From contig NC_079877.1 of NCBI RefSeq assembly GCF_029227915.1, positions 14,319,351 to 14,383,350 on the forward strand: a stretch of 64,000 bases of DNA, in the 5' to 3' direction. The notes under the pieces were generated by a model. That model did no database searches and was not told where the DNA came from. It worked only from the letters and a program-made list of their open reading frames with translations. Origin of the DNA: Hydractinia symbiolongicarpus. Lineage: Eukaryota; Cnidaria; Hydrozoa; Anthoathecata; Hydractiniidae. Below, piece after piece: positions 12,360-24,391 of the stretch (position 1 is its first letter; each line of letters starts with the position of its first letter). Both the position numbers and the translations under genes were made by a program.

Positions 12360-13378
12360 AAAGAAGAAATATTTCGTACAATCGAAGATAACCAGAGGAA
12401 AAATAATAATGTTACCACGAGAAAGGAGGAATAATATACATCTTTGACATTTACGTATTTTTCTATTTGGCACAAGACAAAAAAATTACTGAATACATTT
12501 TTAATCAGTTAGAGACTTCTGAGTTTATTTAACTTGTATAAAAGCTAAGTTTGTACATATATGCATATGTTTGTTCTTGTAATTAAATCATTGTTATAAT
12601 AATAGATTCATTTTTAAACAAATTTATTTCGTCTTGAGCTGTCTACTTATCAGACATTTATCACAAAGTTTCATTTATACTTTACCTTTATGAATAGCAT
12701 GGTAAATTAATAGTTCCGTTGAAAGCAATCAATATGAAGGCATCCACCCGATGGAATACCATGCTTGGCCCGAATAACAGAGGATTTTTTTAAATGGACT
12801 GTCTAGATAATCAGAGGAGTTGGGTTTTACTCATTTTTTCAATTATTGGGGGGAAGGGGAGCAAATAACACATCATTAACAAAGCCAGTAAGGTTAGTAG
12901 GGATAAAACTATTCTAATCTTTGAATTTGCCGAATTGTTTTCTAAAACTTAAAACCAAGTGTAGTGGATAGACAGTAATGATGAAACATTTACTATCACT
13001 CCTAAAGAATGGCAACACGCACAAACACAGAGCGATCAGTCTTATTAAAATAGAATCTGTTTCGGAACCCTGATTCAAAACAAAAGACTTTTGTATTCAC
13101 TGTATTCTAATTATAAACCTTTTTTGATAAACTAAGATACATTCAATTACATAGGAATTGACCAATTATCTCTGTCTTGTTTCCGTTAGGTTCAGTAATT
13201 ATAACTTGTTTCGTCAATAACAGGAAATAATTCTAAACAATTGTTTGATAATATATCCTTGTTTTTGAGAACTCGGAGTGAGCTTGTAAGTTGTATACGA
13301 GAATGTTGAAAACATTAAAAGAAGCATTGGCGAAATTTTAAATCAATTCTCGTTCTAAAGCCAACTGCCAAACAGGCA
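12360..13378. other. Spacer between Cys-rich peptide genes
   Basis: Includes the displaced C-terminal-like frame of member A (to about 12,434) and AT-rich 3' flank. No further gene or clear repeat was seen. Confidence 0.4.
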
Positions 13379-13669
13379 ATGAATATATTTAAAATGAAAA
13401 CAAACATCTTTATGCTTTCAATGGGAGTTTTATTGTCCACAAGCCTAGTGACGGGTTTCCTTTTCTTGAATTGTACAATACCAGATGACTGCTTACCAAA
13501 TGGTACTTGTGAGATTAGAGATCCACTCGGAAAACACTGTATTCCGGATGCCAGTACACCAGACAGCATTGGATTGTTATACGAGTCTCTACATTTAGTG
13601 AACGATACCAAAGAATCATTACTTGTGACGTCAAGATATTATTATTGGAGATACGAGATGACACCTTGA
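13379..13669 (+). CDS. Small secreted Cys-rich peptide (member B)
   Basis: Encodes 96 residues, single exon. A signal peptide (about 1-29, from MNIFKMKTNIF to LVTG) precedes FLFLNC. The cysteine spacing C-x5-C-x5-C-x9-C is that of members A and D with the third cysteine replaced by glycine (CLPNGTC against CNPTCQC). After CIPDA comes a helical-looking segment (LLYESLHLVNDTKES) and an aromatic motif RYYYWRY matching KYYYYQY of member D. An AATAAA lies at 13727-13732, 58 bases after the stop. One potential N-glycosylation site (NCT) overlaps the first cysteine. Function unknown; secretion is inferred from the leader. The start could also be the ATG of MKTNIF. Confidence 0.65.
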   Translation: MNIFKMKTNIFMLSMGVLLSTSLVTGFLFLNCTIPDDCLPNGTCEIRDPLGKHCIPDASTPDSIGLLYESLHLVNDTKESLLVTSRYYYWRYEMTP

Positions 13670-13726
13670 CACTCAAGAAAATCCTATGTCATATTATGTT
13701 CAGGGTTCTTACAATTTTAATGTTGA

Positions 13727-13732
13727 AATAAA
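13727..13732 (+). terminator. Poly(A) signal of Cys-rich peptide member B
   Basis: AATAAA 58 bases downstream of the stop codon of member B. Confidence 0.55.
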
Positions 13733-14598
13733 GACAGGAAGTTTGTTTAATGTCACTTTCTTGTTTCAATGTCATATTATTATTTTATCTGTAATTTATC
13801 TGTAATTTCACTCTTTTGAATTGGGGATTATCCTTTTCACTGCCGACCTCAAAACCGCAAAAATTTGGGGAAATAAGAACACATCAAGAGTTCGGATCCA
13901 ACCAAATAAGCCAAGATCCCAAGTCCATGTTGAATATTGACATTTTAAAAGTGTGTGAATCTAATACAGAAATAACTTACATAACCGTAAACGAAGTTTA
14001 AAATTTACTCCACATAGCTATTACCATAATAAAGTTGAAGGTAGTTGATCAACATAAATGTGAAAGGATAAGTAACCATAAAGTGTGTTAACTAAATGTC
14101 GATATTGCAAGAAAAACAAAGAACTTTTGGATTCCTCGTTATGTCAGGTTTATGTGTAGCTGGAAACGTCAAAAAATATATTTGAGATTGGTCTTTACAA
14201 CGTTTTGAAATACATTAAAATTACAAAGAATAGGAAGTAAAAGCAGAAAGGGCTGTAAGATAAATAACGAGAAATGGTCGTGTGTGCGCCTGGCTAAAAT
14301 CATAATATGTGAATAAAAGGGCGCCAGTAGAGACAAAAATACGCAAGTTAAGTTTTGGTGAGAGCAGCGTGCTATTAGCATTTGTTGTCATTTGCCAATT
14401 TGCGTGGCGTTTTAAAGATCCTCCCTTACGAATGATTAACAAATTAACTCGTCGACACTTAACCAGCGTGATACATTTTAGCAAACAATATACTGTACTG
14501 AAAAACAATTAAACATATGGAAATGAAGACCGATATATTGTCATTGACGTAATCATTTTCCTGCTTAAACTATATACGCAAAAAGAATTTATGTATAG

Positions 14599-14666
14599 GA
14601 TAAGTACTACCCTATTTCCTGTTGAAGTAATATAACATATGTTTAAAAAACGTATGTTATATTACT
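14599..14666 (+). promoter_or_regulatory. Duplicated upstream block plus AT-rich hairpin
   Basis: The first part (14599-14637) matches the block before member A. The second part is an inverted repeat, AGTAATATAACATATG against CGTATGTTATATTACT: 16-base arms with one mismatch and a nine-base loop. Member A has no second arm. Confidence 0.55.
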
Positions 14667-14724
14667 AAACAATAGATTATATTATAGCTTAGTTCACTAA
14701 ACCATTTAAAAAAATAATTCAATA

Positions 14725-14817
14725 ATGCTGAAAAAGTTTCTCGGTTTACTTCTTATCTTTATTTTGTGTTCGTATGGCGCACAGTCTTGGAACCTTTTTA
14801 AACGATGTCTTGGTTAA
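14725..14817 (+). pseudogene. Truncated Cys-rich peptide paralogue (member C)
   Basis: The frame encodes a perfect leader (MLKKFLGLLLIFILCSYGAQ) and then SWNLFKRCLG followed by a stop. Through FKRC it parallels member A (leader, then VFKRC), and its upstream DNA is also duplicated. After the first cysteine codon homology ends abruptly, and no cysteine-rich continuation was found to 16.5 kb. A GT (G|GTTAAT) at the break could be a donor, but members A, B and D have no intron there, so truncation by deletion or insertion is more likely. Confidence 0.5.
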
Positions 14818-16529
14818 TTTTTATTTGCTATTTTTTTTGGTTGTTTTTATCTCTCACAATTTAAGTCAAACCACGTTTCGCACATAATTTTGACGCAAAT
14901 CAAAATGAGGCCGTATTTTCGGCAAAGTGTTTTTCCTATGACAGGGTAACAACGGTTTGAAGCAAAGTTATATTTTTAAAAATATATAACACCCGAAACA
15001 GTATAATGTTGTGCGTGCTTCACTTAACTCACGATATACTGTATATCTACACTAAAGCGCTCCATCAAGTTGTACGGCCTTAGTAAGCTCTGAACGTGCC
15101 ACACATGTACTTACGGTGTAATCCAGGCTAGTCTTCCCAAAATATTTTAGTTGTTTGAAAGATCTACCTAGATTTAGCGTTAAAGAACTGAAGAAAATAC
15201 AACTTTCATAGTAAGGAAAAACTAGAAAAAGGTGTTAACGTCGAAATAGTCCTTAGAAAAATTGCATATGCTTGTTTTCAGATGTCACAAAATTATCTTT
15301 CTCAGAAGTTTTAGATGTTGAATTTATAATTTATGGCATGATGTATCAAAAGGTTTGAATGTCGAAAATTCCACAAACTGATCTTTGATTATTACCTCCA
15401 TTTAATTTAATCCAGTTGAATATATATATCCTGTTGTTAAAACTTTTAAGTTTAAATACATTATATTAAAAAGTCCGTTCCATAAAAAGGTTAAGATTTT
15501 CTACATTCTATGAAATTCTCAAAAACTTAGTGACTTTCCGCATTGTACATTGTGGCATTTATTTTCTCTTGATTATTTTAATAAGCAAACATCGTGCACA
15601 TTAGAGTTTTAAAACTGAAACCCTTCTAACGATGCAGTGTAAAATAGAGCTGGTTTTTACTTTTCTGACATAATGCCTATTCCTGAACTTTTGTTCAACC
15701 AAAACACCTCAAATGGCTGATCACGATTTAAAATTTCGTGAAGTTTCTCTCAACATATGACTGTTGTCTGTCTCCAATTTGTTTCGTTATATTCTGTATA
15801 AATTTCTGTGCGTTTGATTCGTTAATTAAAAATAGTGCGGCGAGAAAAAATGCAATCTATGCGCAACGTTGCAACATTTTAAAATTTCTGCTGCATGGTG
15901 CATGCATCACTAGAAAAACAATCAAATTAATTTTCTTTCTCTCAACAATTTGTTTTGATAATTTTGTAGCAATGCATGCATAGAAAATATGGGTAAGATT
16001 TCAAAATCAACTTCCCTCAAAACACCTTGTCATTGTGAATTTTGATCTTCTGGGAAACAACTGGTAAAAGCCATTAGGACCTTTCCATCACATTCATATT
16101 ACTTATTTATACACAGCACCAGCATGAAACCTAGCAAGCAGTTACATTTTCTGCAAGTAAATGATATCTTTATACACCCAAAAGGCACGTATCAATTAAT
16201 TTATTCACGGATCAACCAAAGGTATTTCACCAACATTTTAACGATTTTGCAACTGTCAATTTACTACGTGCTTAACGATCTATTTTAAATATTTAAACTC
16301 GTGTAAATTATTTATGGGTCACGTATAATTCCAGTGCAAAACTCACCTTGGATAAAGAACCATCAGGTTGCAACAGATAACCCATGGTGATTGACAATGT
16401 TTACATTAGTAAAATGTTAATGTTTTTTATTCATGTATTTACCATTCAAGTTTTCACTCGAAATGCTTAAATACATTTGGCTAATTCAAACGAGCTACCA
16501 AAGACACGAACAGGCAGTCAAAAGAAAAA
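14818..16529. other. Intergenic; no supported gene
   Basis: AT-rich sequence between truncated member C and the PAN-EGF gene. Small frames are not conserved-looking. It may include whatever sequence interrupted member C. Confidence 0.4.
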
Positions 16530-19500
16530 ATGCATCTTTTTTCAGTGATGCTGATAATTCTGAGTTATAACTCCATTCATGGCCACAAAAATGTCAAAGT
16601 GGTTAAACTTCCAAACAATGCAACCATAAAAACAACATACGCTAATTTCAAAAAACATGAGAATGTCACAATTTATGGAGTTGAAATTAAAGTTTTAAAT
16701 GTACAAACCAAAATTGAATGTGCATCTCAATGCATCAAAACAGAAGAATGTAACACCTTTGCTATACGTAAGAATACACCACCACCATTTTATTGTGGAT
16801 TGTTTAAAGGAAATCTTGATACCAATCATTACTACGCCATGGATGATAATGATTTCGATGTTTATGAAACAGAGGTAAAATAATTGGTTATTTCATGTTA
16901 AATACAGCGCATAAATTTTTGCTGCTTTTCGTCCTATAATAATACCACAAATCTATATGCTTGTCGGCGGCTAAGTGGGTATTCATTTTTTATTATGGAA
17001 AAAATGCCCCCCTACTTGCAAAACAATACGTCGGTAGCTAGATTAACGTCACTTTTGTGATTTAGTTGGCGGAGTTATACATGTGAAAATATAATCTCTT
17101 GACGGCTCAAAAAAATATATTCCCGTATTTGTTTGCTTCTTTAGGTGGGTGGATTTTTCCACAAGCTATTCAACTAATACTATATTATTTAATTCAGGAA
17201 CCAGTCCTGACCATATAATTCACTCTAATAGTGCTTTACCCTGCATGAAACAGTTCCTGTACCTCGCACCTTCTAGAAGATCCATAGACCACTTTGATTT
17301 GTCGTCTTCAGATGTACGTTTCCAAGAATTTTCTCTGTTAACAAGAGTTAAATGTTGATGCTTAAGCATGTACAGGTTCTACTAAACCATTTAAAATAAT
17401 CTTCACACAAATACAACTAGATATCTTCTCATAATAAAAACATTTATACCAATGCTAGTTTGCTCCGCAATTACACTTTTTACTTTGCGAAGTTAACACA
17501 TATTGCTTTATTTAGTGTTATAATTCTAAATGCTTTGAAAACTGTGCGATTATTTTGCACGTGTCTAGAAAATTTAATACCGATCACTAACATTCAAAAA
17601 ACATTCGAACATATAGAGTATATTATTAAGGTGTACAAGAAATTTTAATGGACACGATTAGCGGGTTCTCAAGCATAACTGCATGCATTACTATCTCATG
17701 TTTGATACACTAGTTAATGTCATTAACACCCACTCAAAACAAGAACTTACAAAGAGGATTTTTTAAAGTGGTAACGTGGTATTGAAGAAACGAAGACTGA
17801 GAATTCTTGTTATTTTTCAGTGATCGTGGCGAGAATTTTTTAATAAGGGGACCTAAAATTCCTAAAAAAAAAGTCGCGACGAAGAAAATTTTTCATTTGG
17901 GAGCTCTCTAAATGCCTTAAAATGATTAAATGAAGAAATTATCAACGTATAGTTAAGATTGATGGAAATTGTCCAGGTATCAATTTTCTGCAAAAAATTA
18001 GCAGGGGTGGAGGGGGGGGCGGGAGGCAATTATCCAAGGAAAATTGTTCTGTCGCACGAACAGCGATTATAAGCGATAGAGTTAAAATTAAAGTGATAGA
18101 CTTTTTCTTGTTGTATGGGAAGCAGAACGTATAAAATATCAGAGTTTATCTAGTAGAATCTAGAAGAAAAATATACAAATTACAACAATTTTATTTTTTA
18201 GAACATGTGTACATTAAATCCATTGATTTGTGAACACGGAAGTGTGTGTATTCCAAACTTCAACAACAACACCTATTATTGCAAATGGTGTTTTCTACCT
18301 TACTATGGCAAACATTGTAATTTAACAGGTTTGTTTAAATGATTTTCATTCTTATTACTTATGTATTTTATACAAAAAATGTTTCTAACCATTTTATAGT
18401 GTTTTTCCATAAGTAATTAATAAATTCGCTTGATTTCTATTTACAGCTAACGTGACAAGCAAAAACAAAATACCCGAAGGTAATAATTTACAATTTATGA
18501 TTTTATTAAGCTTTTGCATATCAATTTCTTAAATATATTTGGAGATATAATCTCGCGCCGCTATGTTCTTTAGAACGCGGGACAGATGTTATTAGTCTAG
18601 TAGTAGGTGCGGTTATACCCCCGGTTTTTAAAAAAGAAGCTTCATAAAACTTGGCTCATAGACAGACAACGATTATATAATATAGATACAACGCTACTTA
18701 AACACCCAATCGCTTTTAGAATAATAATTTTTTGTAAAGGGTTACCACCAATGGATTACCGTTTTTTAATTTTTGAAATACATGATGACGCCAATTGATG
18801 GCACGAGACAAACTATTTAGCAGTTGTTTTCAGAAGTTTTACCGCAGTACAGTTGCATTTAAATTAATTTTACTCGTAATTTACCCCCATTTTTATTCCA
18901 TCGCAGATATTCGAACTGGTAAAAATGCATCCTGCAAGAGTTTGCGAAAATATTTTGGCAAACTTGAGAACGGTAAATTTTATGATACTTATCCTTGGCG
19001 TGACGAAAGAAAAATTCGTGTTGCATGTACAGCAGGTTAGAATATTTATTAATTTAAAAAAATAGTTGTTTCATCTGTCTTTATTATATACTAATGAATT
19101 ATCAATTCTACAGCCCGAAATCGTTCTGTCAGGTTAAAAAAATTGAAAAAGCAATGTGGCAGCTTTAGTGCTTATTAATGTCCTGTGATATTCTCTGCTG
19201 ATAGTATATTCTTAACTTATCAAACGCCTTTTAATTACATTTCAGTAAAGCTCGAAGTAAAAGTTGCTAACTAGCTAGCTGCTGCAGTACTTTCTGATAA
19301 CTATGTGGTTTTGTGAACTTGATTTATAAAGCCAGGCAAACTTTTTAATTTTATCGTAGATATCCTCACTGGGATAAATGCATCTTGTCAGAGGTTACGA
19401 AAATATTTTGGCCAAGTTAAGCAAGGTGTATTTTATGACAGTAATATTTGATCAAATAAGAAAAAAAGGAATTTGTGTTATCTGTTTAAAACGTAAAAAA

Positions 19501-21390
19501 AATGATTAAGATTTTGTTGAATATATAGGCACGGTAAACAGTCACTCTATGACTTGATAACAAAAAAAATATATTGTTTGTGATGATTCGAGTCTTCACA
19601 CACCCATTTTCAAGCAATTAATGATGTAAAATATTGTTTTAAATATATACAAAGTTTAACAGTAACCATATGACTTATTTTAACTACATTCAGGCTGGGA
19701 TTTGCGGTCTCTTAAAACCTGGTGTGGAATTGGTGGGGCTTTCCCGCCATAAATAGTGATGAAGACATTCTATTTCCACAAAAATGTTTGTTTACGCATT
19801 GGAATAAAAAAATCACCTGGTTCGAATTGATGATATTATATATTTTTTAAGTCAAAAACTGACTAATAAGGTATAACATGTAATTTAAAACAACAAAAAT
19901 TCGAACGTTTTAGATGTGTAAAAATACTTGATGAAAGCAAAAAAGGCTAAAACAAAACATGGATCTGTCTATGAAGATATTTAACAAAACAAAATTGTTT
20001 AAATGATTTTTTTCAGACCAGCTTGACAAAGCTATGACAGCAAACGTGACGTTGTACTAAATTGTTTTTAAAGTTCGTGAAAAAAAGTTACCATATTTCA
20101 GTAAGGTTAAAAGATTACAGTGGAAGCTCTATTAACGGTCAACTCCATACATCGGTCACCTCCTGATAAGCGGCCAGAAAAGAAAATCCCTGAAAAATTC
20201 ATGATCAAACTCTTATAAAAACCCTCCATACATCGGTCACCTCCAATCAACGGCCAAACGACCACTTTCTATTGTCCCAATGTCTAATTTCACCTCTATT
20301 AACGGTCAAATCTTTATGCAAGCAAATGAAAGGAAAAATAAAAACAATTATTTTTTTTGAAATTTTGTACCGAGATCAGTAGCATGTGTAAGGATCTTTT
20401 TCGTAACTTGCTCTAGACACTTTAACGCTTTAACATGTCCTCTTGCTTTGATCATGAACATTCTTTGAGCCCCTCTCCCGACCAGACGTTTTGACAAAAA
20501 AAGGATATCATATAAAACCTCTATACATCGGTCACCTCTAATACAACGGCCACTAAGCTGGGTTCTCCAAAATGACCGCTGTTAGAGGTTCCACATTCTA
20601 AAAAATTATAAAAGAGGAAAGGGTTCCGATTGCAGCAAAGTCTTCGTTCCAATCGAAACAATGGTTACTGCGTACAATATTTCTAAGCTAGTAACCCATC
20701 TATGTAAGTTGGGAAATTAACATTTCATTACTTACCTAAATAGGGCTCTGTCGTTAGGTGACCTCCCTAACACGCATGTACTGCTGCTGCTACAAGTTAT
20801 AGTTTGAGTTGGATTGCAATGACGCGATGCGCATTTCACCATTTTTTTAGAAATACAATGTTATCTCTAATGGTAATTTTACTCGTTATTTAGACGGAGC
20901 TACCCGAATTGGTAACATAAATCGTAATCACAGCGGACCAATAAAGAAGGGGATTACAACTGTCACAAATCTTTTACATATTCCAAAAGAGAATTTCAGA
21001 ATTAGTACAACGGTATTAAACGTTCTTTATAAACTTACTCGGTTCAAGCGATTTTCATTTCACTGTACGGATGACTTGGGTCCAGAAGCCATTGTTACGG
21101 AATTCATCCCTACAGAAAATGTGGTCAATATGTTGAAATACTTCATTGGCGAATCCAATGTTTTACCGAATTCATGTTTTACTATGGTAAAGGGTCCAAA
21201 TTGCAACGATATGGAAAATCAGAAATGGTCAACAAATGGTATTGACCCTGAAAGCAGAATATACAACCAAGTGTTTCGATATGGTTCAGATGTGATGAAG
21301 GGGCTTAGTATGGCGGATCATAAATATGGATGTTTCAATGTGATGGGTGAATACAAAGCCAATAGATATTATGGCATATTGGTTGAATGA
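16530..21390 (+). CDS. Secreted PAN/apple-EGF-fibrinogen-like protein, five exons
   Basis: Exons 16530-16874, 18202-18328, 18447-18479, 18907-19035 and 20894-21390 give 376 residues with consistent phases (0, then 1-1-1). A short signal peptide (MHLFSVMLIILSYNSIHG) is followed by a four-cysteine PAN/apple-like domain (about 45-112: IECASQC, EECNTFA, YCGLF). A six-cysteine EGF-like module follows (C118, C125, C131, C142, C145, C154; C4-x2-C5 is unusual). A short linker leads to SCKSLRKYFG...FYD...VACTAG, resembling the start of a fibrinogen-like domain. The large last exon (212-376) has LLHIPKENFRISTT and KRFSFHC. These resemble a C-terminal domain I associate with predicted cnidarian PAN/EGF/fibrinogen-like proteins; no formal family name can be given. 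Likely extracellular adhesion or lectin-like role (inference). Confidence 0.78.
19360..19450 (+). pseudogene. Duplicated, broken copy of exon 4 of the PAN-EGF gene
   Basis: After an acceptor (TCGTAG) the sequence encodes DILTGINASCQRLRKYFG, then VFYD and a stop, paralleling DIRTGKNASCKSLRKYFG and KFYD of exon 4 at 18907-19035. It lacks the second half and a donor. It could act as an alternative terminal exon but is more likely a relic of tandem exon duplication. Confidence 0.7.
19694..19756 (+). other. Candidate alternative exon in the PAN-EGF gene
   Basis: After ACATTCAG, in phase 1, the frame reads GWDLRSLKTWCGIGGAFPP and stops. GW resembles the GGWTL segment that follows the first cysteines of fibrinogen-like domains. 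It may be an alternative 3' end or a decayed exon. Not included in the main model because of the stop. Confidence 0.3.
20118..20595. mobile_element. pogo/Tigger-like MITE
   Basis: Left end CAGTGGAAGCTCTATTAACG preceded by TTA. The right end, read in reverse, gives ATGTGGAACCTCTAACAGCG. TIRs of the CAGTGGAACCTCTATTAACGG type are characteristic of pogo/Tigger elements. Inside, CATACATCGGTCACCTC recurs about three times. No transposase frame; non-autonomous. It lies in the last intron of the PAN-EGF gene. Confidence 0.6.
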
Positions 21391-23440
21391 ACAATCACAC
21401 TTTACAAGGATTTTTATCTTTTATATATTTGTCACTTATTATCAACCACAATATTTGATATATTGAAAAAAGAAATTTTTGTCGAATAAATCTAGCAACA
21501 CATGAATATTATAAATTTTATAGGCGATATCTTATTAAGTTAAAAGAAAATTGGATAAATTTTAATTCAGCGACTGGTTCTATTATATTTAAATACTTTC
21601 TTTTTTTTAATCGCGCAATTAGAACCAAAAAAAGAAATTGCTGGAAAAAACAAAAATCTATAATTTATAATTAAATTTATCAACCATACATATTTAAAAC
21701 AGTGCTGGATTTAAACGAAATACTTTATATTAATTATCTTAAATACATTCAATCATAGCGCCGTGTTTTTCCTACGCGCGCAGAAAGGGAGATAACTTTT
21801 CCGCTTAGTTTGTTTACATTTTTACCTCCATTTCTGCGCGCGCACCGGGCATTACGTAATAACTTAAATGCGTGTGCAAGTAAATATCGGGACTGTGATT
21901 CCATGTATTATGGTCTGAAAAATGTTAATTCGTGGTATTATAATTTTGAGACGAAAGTAATATTTGTTTGCATAGCGTTTTTAATAAAACAGCACAAACA
22001 AATATCAAAAACCGTATAATGATAAATAATAGTTACTTATTCTTTAATTTTCAATTTTTCTTGTTATCCGTTTTTTTATTTGTTATATTACTGCACCATT
22101 TGCACTGCATTTATTTAAAATAATAGATTTTCATTAAGTATGTATTGTGACAAAGACTTTTTGTTTTATTTTTGTCTGAAAGAACTGACGCCCACAAAGA
22201 TCGAAAACCTATAATGAAACAAGACAACGAATTTTGGTGTTTAGCGCCACAAGTCATCACACAGGCTGCTTCCATATTACAATTGCGGATTTAAATTTGT
22301 CAAGTTTTGCAGCGAACTTCAAAATCGCAAAGTTTTTGCGCACGTAGTGAGGTAGGCAGTGCCTAAAGTTTACAAGTGAAATTCTTTTGTGCTTCCCCGA
22401 AACAATGTAATCCACGTTGTGACCAACGAATGTCTTGAAGTTTAGGAATTAAGGTTAGGCAGATGTGTGCAGCACACATAGCACATTTTATTCAAGAGTT
22501 TAGATTTAACCAAAAAACCGAAGTCCTAAGACTGGTATATCATTGGCAAGTTAAAAATGCGCGAATGCGGGAAGAACCTATGTAATTCTTGGAGAGATGA
22601 AATGCCGGGATTTGCAGCGTTGTGTGTATATCTGTGGGAGGCAAAATAGATGCGCTGTTTCTGCTGTACAAACGTGTCACATTGCTAAACTGTTGTTTTT
22701 ATTTTGTCCCTTGCATGGTTTTGAAAAACGTTTGAAAAGCCACAGACTTTGCGGTAAATGTCAACATCTTACTGGTGGTCAACGGTGAAGTCTCACTTAG
22801 AGTCTGAAAATAATTAGTGAATCAAAGTTGCCCCAACAAGACTCTAAAGTTGAAGTTTGTCGATAATTTTAAAAGACGCTTCTTTCCTTGCGTGTCTCAG
22901 TTATACTTCTTCTACTGTATCAACTTATCACAGAAAATTTAAGTACGAGTTTCCCTTCCCCCGAGTTACAGAAACTTTGAGACAGGAAAAAAAACCGCCA
23001 TACAATATATAAAAATAGAAGATAGATAAAGGAAAAATTGGAAAAGCAGGATTAATTAATCCCTTCCTCTTTCACAAAATTAATTATTTAGTATGTTATT
23101 ATTTTTTGGCAATTAATAATTAGTAGTTATCAAAAAATCAATAAATACAATAATCAAATAAATAGTAAATTTACTTAATTAATAATAATAATTAATAAAA
23201 TAAATACTATGATCTAACGTAGTGGTCCATTAGCAAGGAAACAAAGATCCATATATGAACAATTTGGCCTATCACTGGAATTTATAGTCGGAAAAAAATT
23301 TATGAAATAACATTTTAACAGGACAAGGATTTTAGTGTACAAAACGTTTTTTCGCGTCAAGACGCTTTCGTCTACTTACGGGGAAATGTTTTTTCGACAT
23401 TTTACATTAATTGAAAATTGCTTCACGCTTTTAAATATTA
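21391..23440. other. Intergenic between PAN-EGF gene and GPCR
   Basis: Contains an inverted pair (CGCGCGCAGAAAGGGAG at about 21,775 and CTCCATTTCTGCGCGCG at about 21,828) and a dispersed repeat (22195-22330). Between 23,080 and 23,210 it is almost pure A/T. No coherent gene was found. Confidence 0.45.
22195..22330. repeat. Dispersed repeat, copy 1
   Basis: GACAACGAATTT...CACAAGTCAT...TGTCAAGTTTT here parallels the segment at 49290-49400 (GACAACGAATTT...CTCAAGTAAT...TGTCAAAGTTC). The two are diverged copies of an unnamed repeat. Confidence 0.5.
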
Positions 23441-24391
23441 TTATGTGGTAACAACGTCAACTTTAGGTGTCCTAGAGTTAGAATTAAGCGCCCCTTGTGA
23501 AACATGGTGTTTTAGTGGTTCTATAGATGTGCTGCGAAATTTAAAAACTTTCCATGCTTGTTTTCTTAACATAGGTGTTCTCATTACGCAGACAATTGGA
23601 TCTGTGAAACAGTTTAGTCCTGTCATTACGTAAGCCCAAGGTAAGAAGTAACTAGCTAGAATTGATTCATACGAAGAGAGCTTGGAATATGTACCAAGGA
23701 TTGCCACAGGCACGAAACTTAAGATATATGTAAATGTTAACATAATTGTCGTGAAAACAGCATATTTATCTTGAATACGAACAGTACTTGTACGATTAAC
23801 ATAAAGATAGATTCTCATTTGTACCAAGATGATAAAACAAAGCAGCAGAATTATAAACATCCATAATGTAACTGAGTAAATATTCCAAAACTGACGCAAC
23901 CATAACTTTAATGCTGTGACTAAAAAGATACAAGCAATCCAAACAATAGTAAGTATTTTTGCAACAGTGTTGTTATTTCTTCGATTAGCATGTGTGAACG
24001 GTTTTACAACTGCTAAATATGTCTCCAAAATGATTGCTCCAATCGACAATACGCCTAACGTTGTGAACAGGAAACCACAAGATATGAACAAATCCATGAT
24101 ATGACATTGTTTACGTAAATCTTTATTTATTAATATACACGATAATGTGAACACAAACAAACCGTAAACAAAGTCTGAGAGGCATAACATAACATATAAC
24201 ACTTTCACCTTGCATCGTATTCTAGATTTTGTTGCGTAAACTGACAGAAACATTCCATTTGTAATAATCATTATAAACGATAAGATTGCAGCTGTCACAA
24301 AAAACGCAAATATGTTTTTTCTCACTCCTTCTCCAGAGAGAATCTTCTGACTTTTGCATATAAAGAAATCAAGCGTCAAATTTAAATTCAT
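23441..24391 (-). CDS. Class A (rhodopsin-like) orphan GPCR, single exon
   Basis: Encodes 316 residues with seven hydrophobic segments. TM1 contains IITNG (N1.50). TM2 has LCLSDF (the usual LAxxD aspartate). TM3 ends LETYLAVVKP, a variant of DRY with Glu-Thr replacing Asp-Arg. TM4 has the conserved Trp (IVWIACI). TM6 has LSFVP in place of CWxP. TM7 ends in DPIVC instead of NPxxY. The TM3 cysteine is present (KQCHIMD), but the short second extracellular loop (LRQFWNIYSVT) has no partner cysteine. The C-tail is rich in Ser/Thr. Intronless class A receptors are common in cnidarians. Ligand unknown. The altered DRY and NPxxY motifs raise the possibility of atypical coupling (inference). Confidence 0.87.
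   Translation of the reverse strand: MNLNLTLDFFICKSQKILSGEGVRKNIFAFFVTAAILSFIMIITNGMFLSVYATKSRIRCKVKVLYVMLCLSDFVYGLFVFTLSCILINKDLRKQCHIMDLFISCGFLFTTLGVLSIGAIILETYLAVVKPFTHANRRNNNTVAKILTIVWIACIFLVTALKLWLRQFWNIYSVTLWMFIILLLCFIILVQMRIYLYVNRTSTVRIQDKYAVFTTIMLTFTYILSFVPVAILGTYSKLSSYESILASYFLPWAYVMTGLNCFTDPIVCVMRTPMLRKQAWKVFKFRSTSIEPLKHHVSQGALNSNSRTPKVDVVTT

Noticed and set aside
12145-24391. Secreted peptides as ligands of the nearby GPCR
   Set aside because: Proximity only; nothing in the sequence links them.
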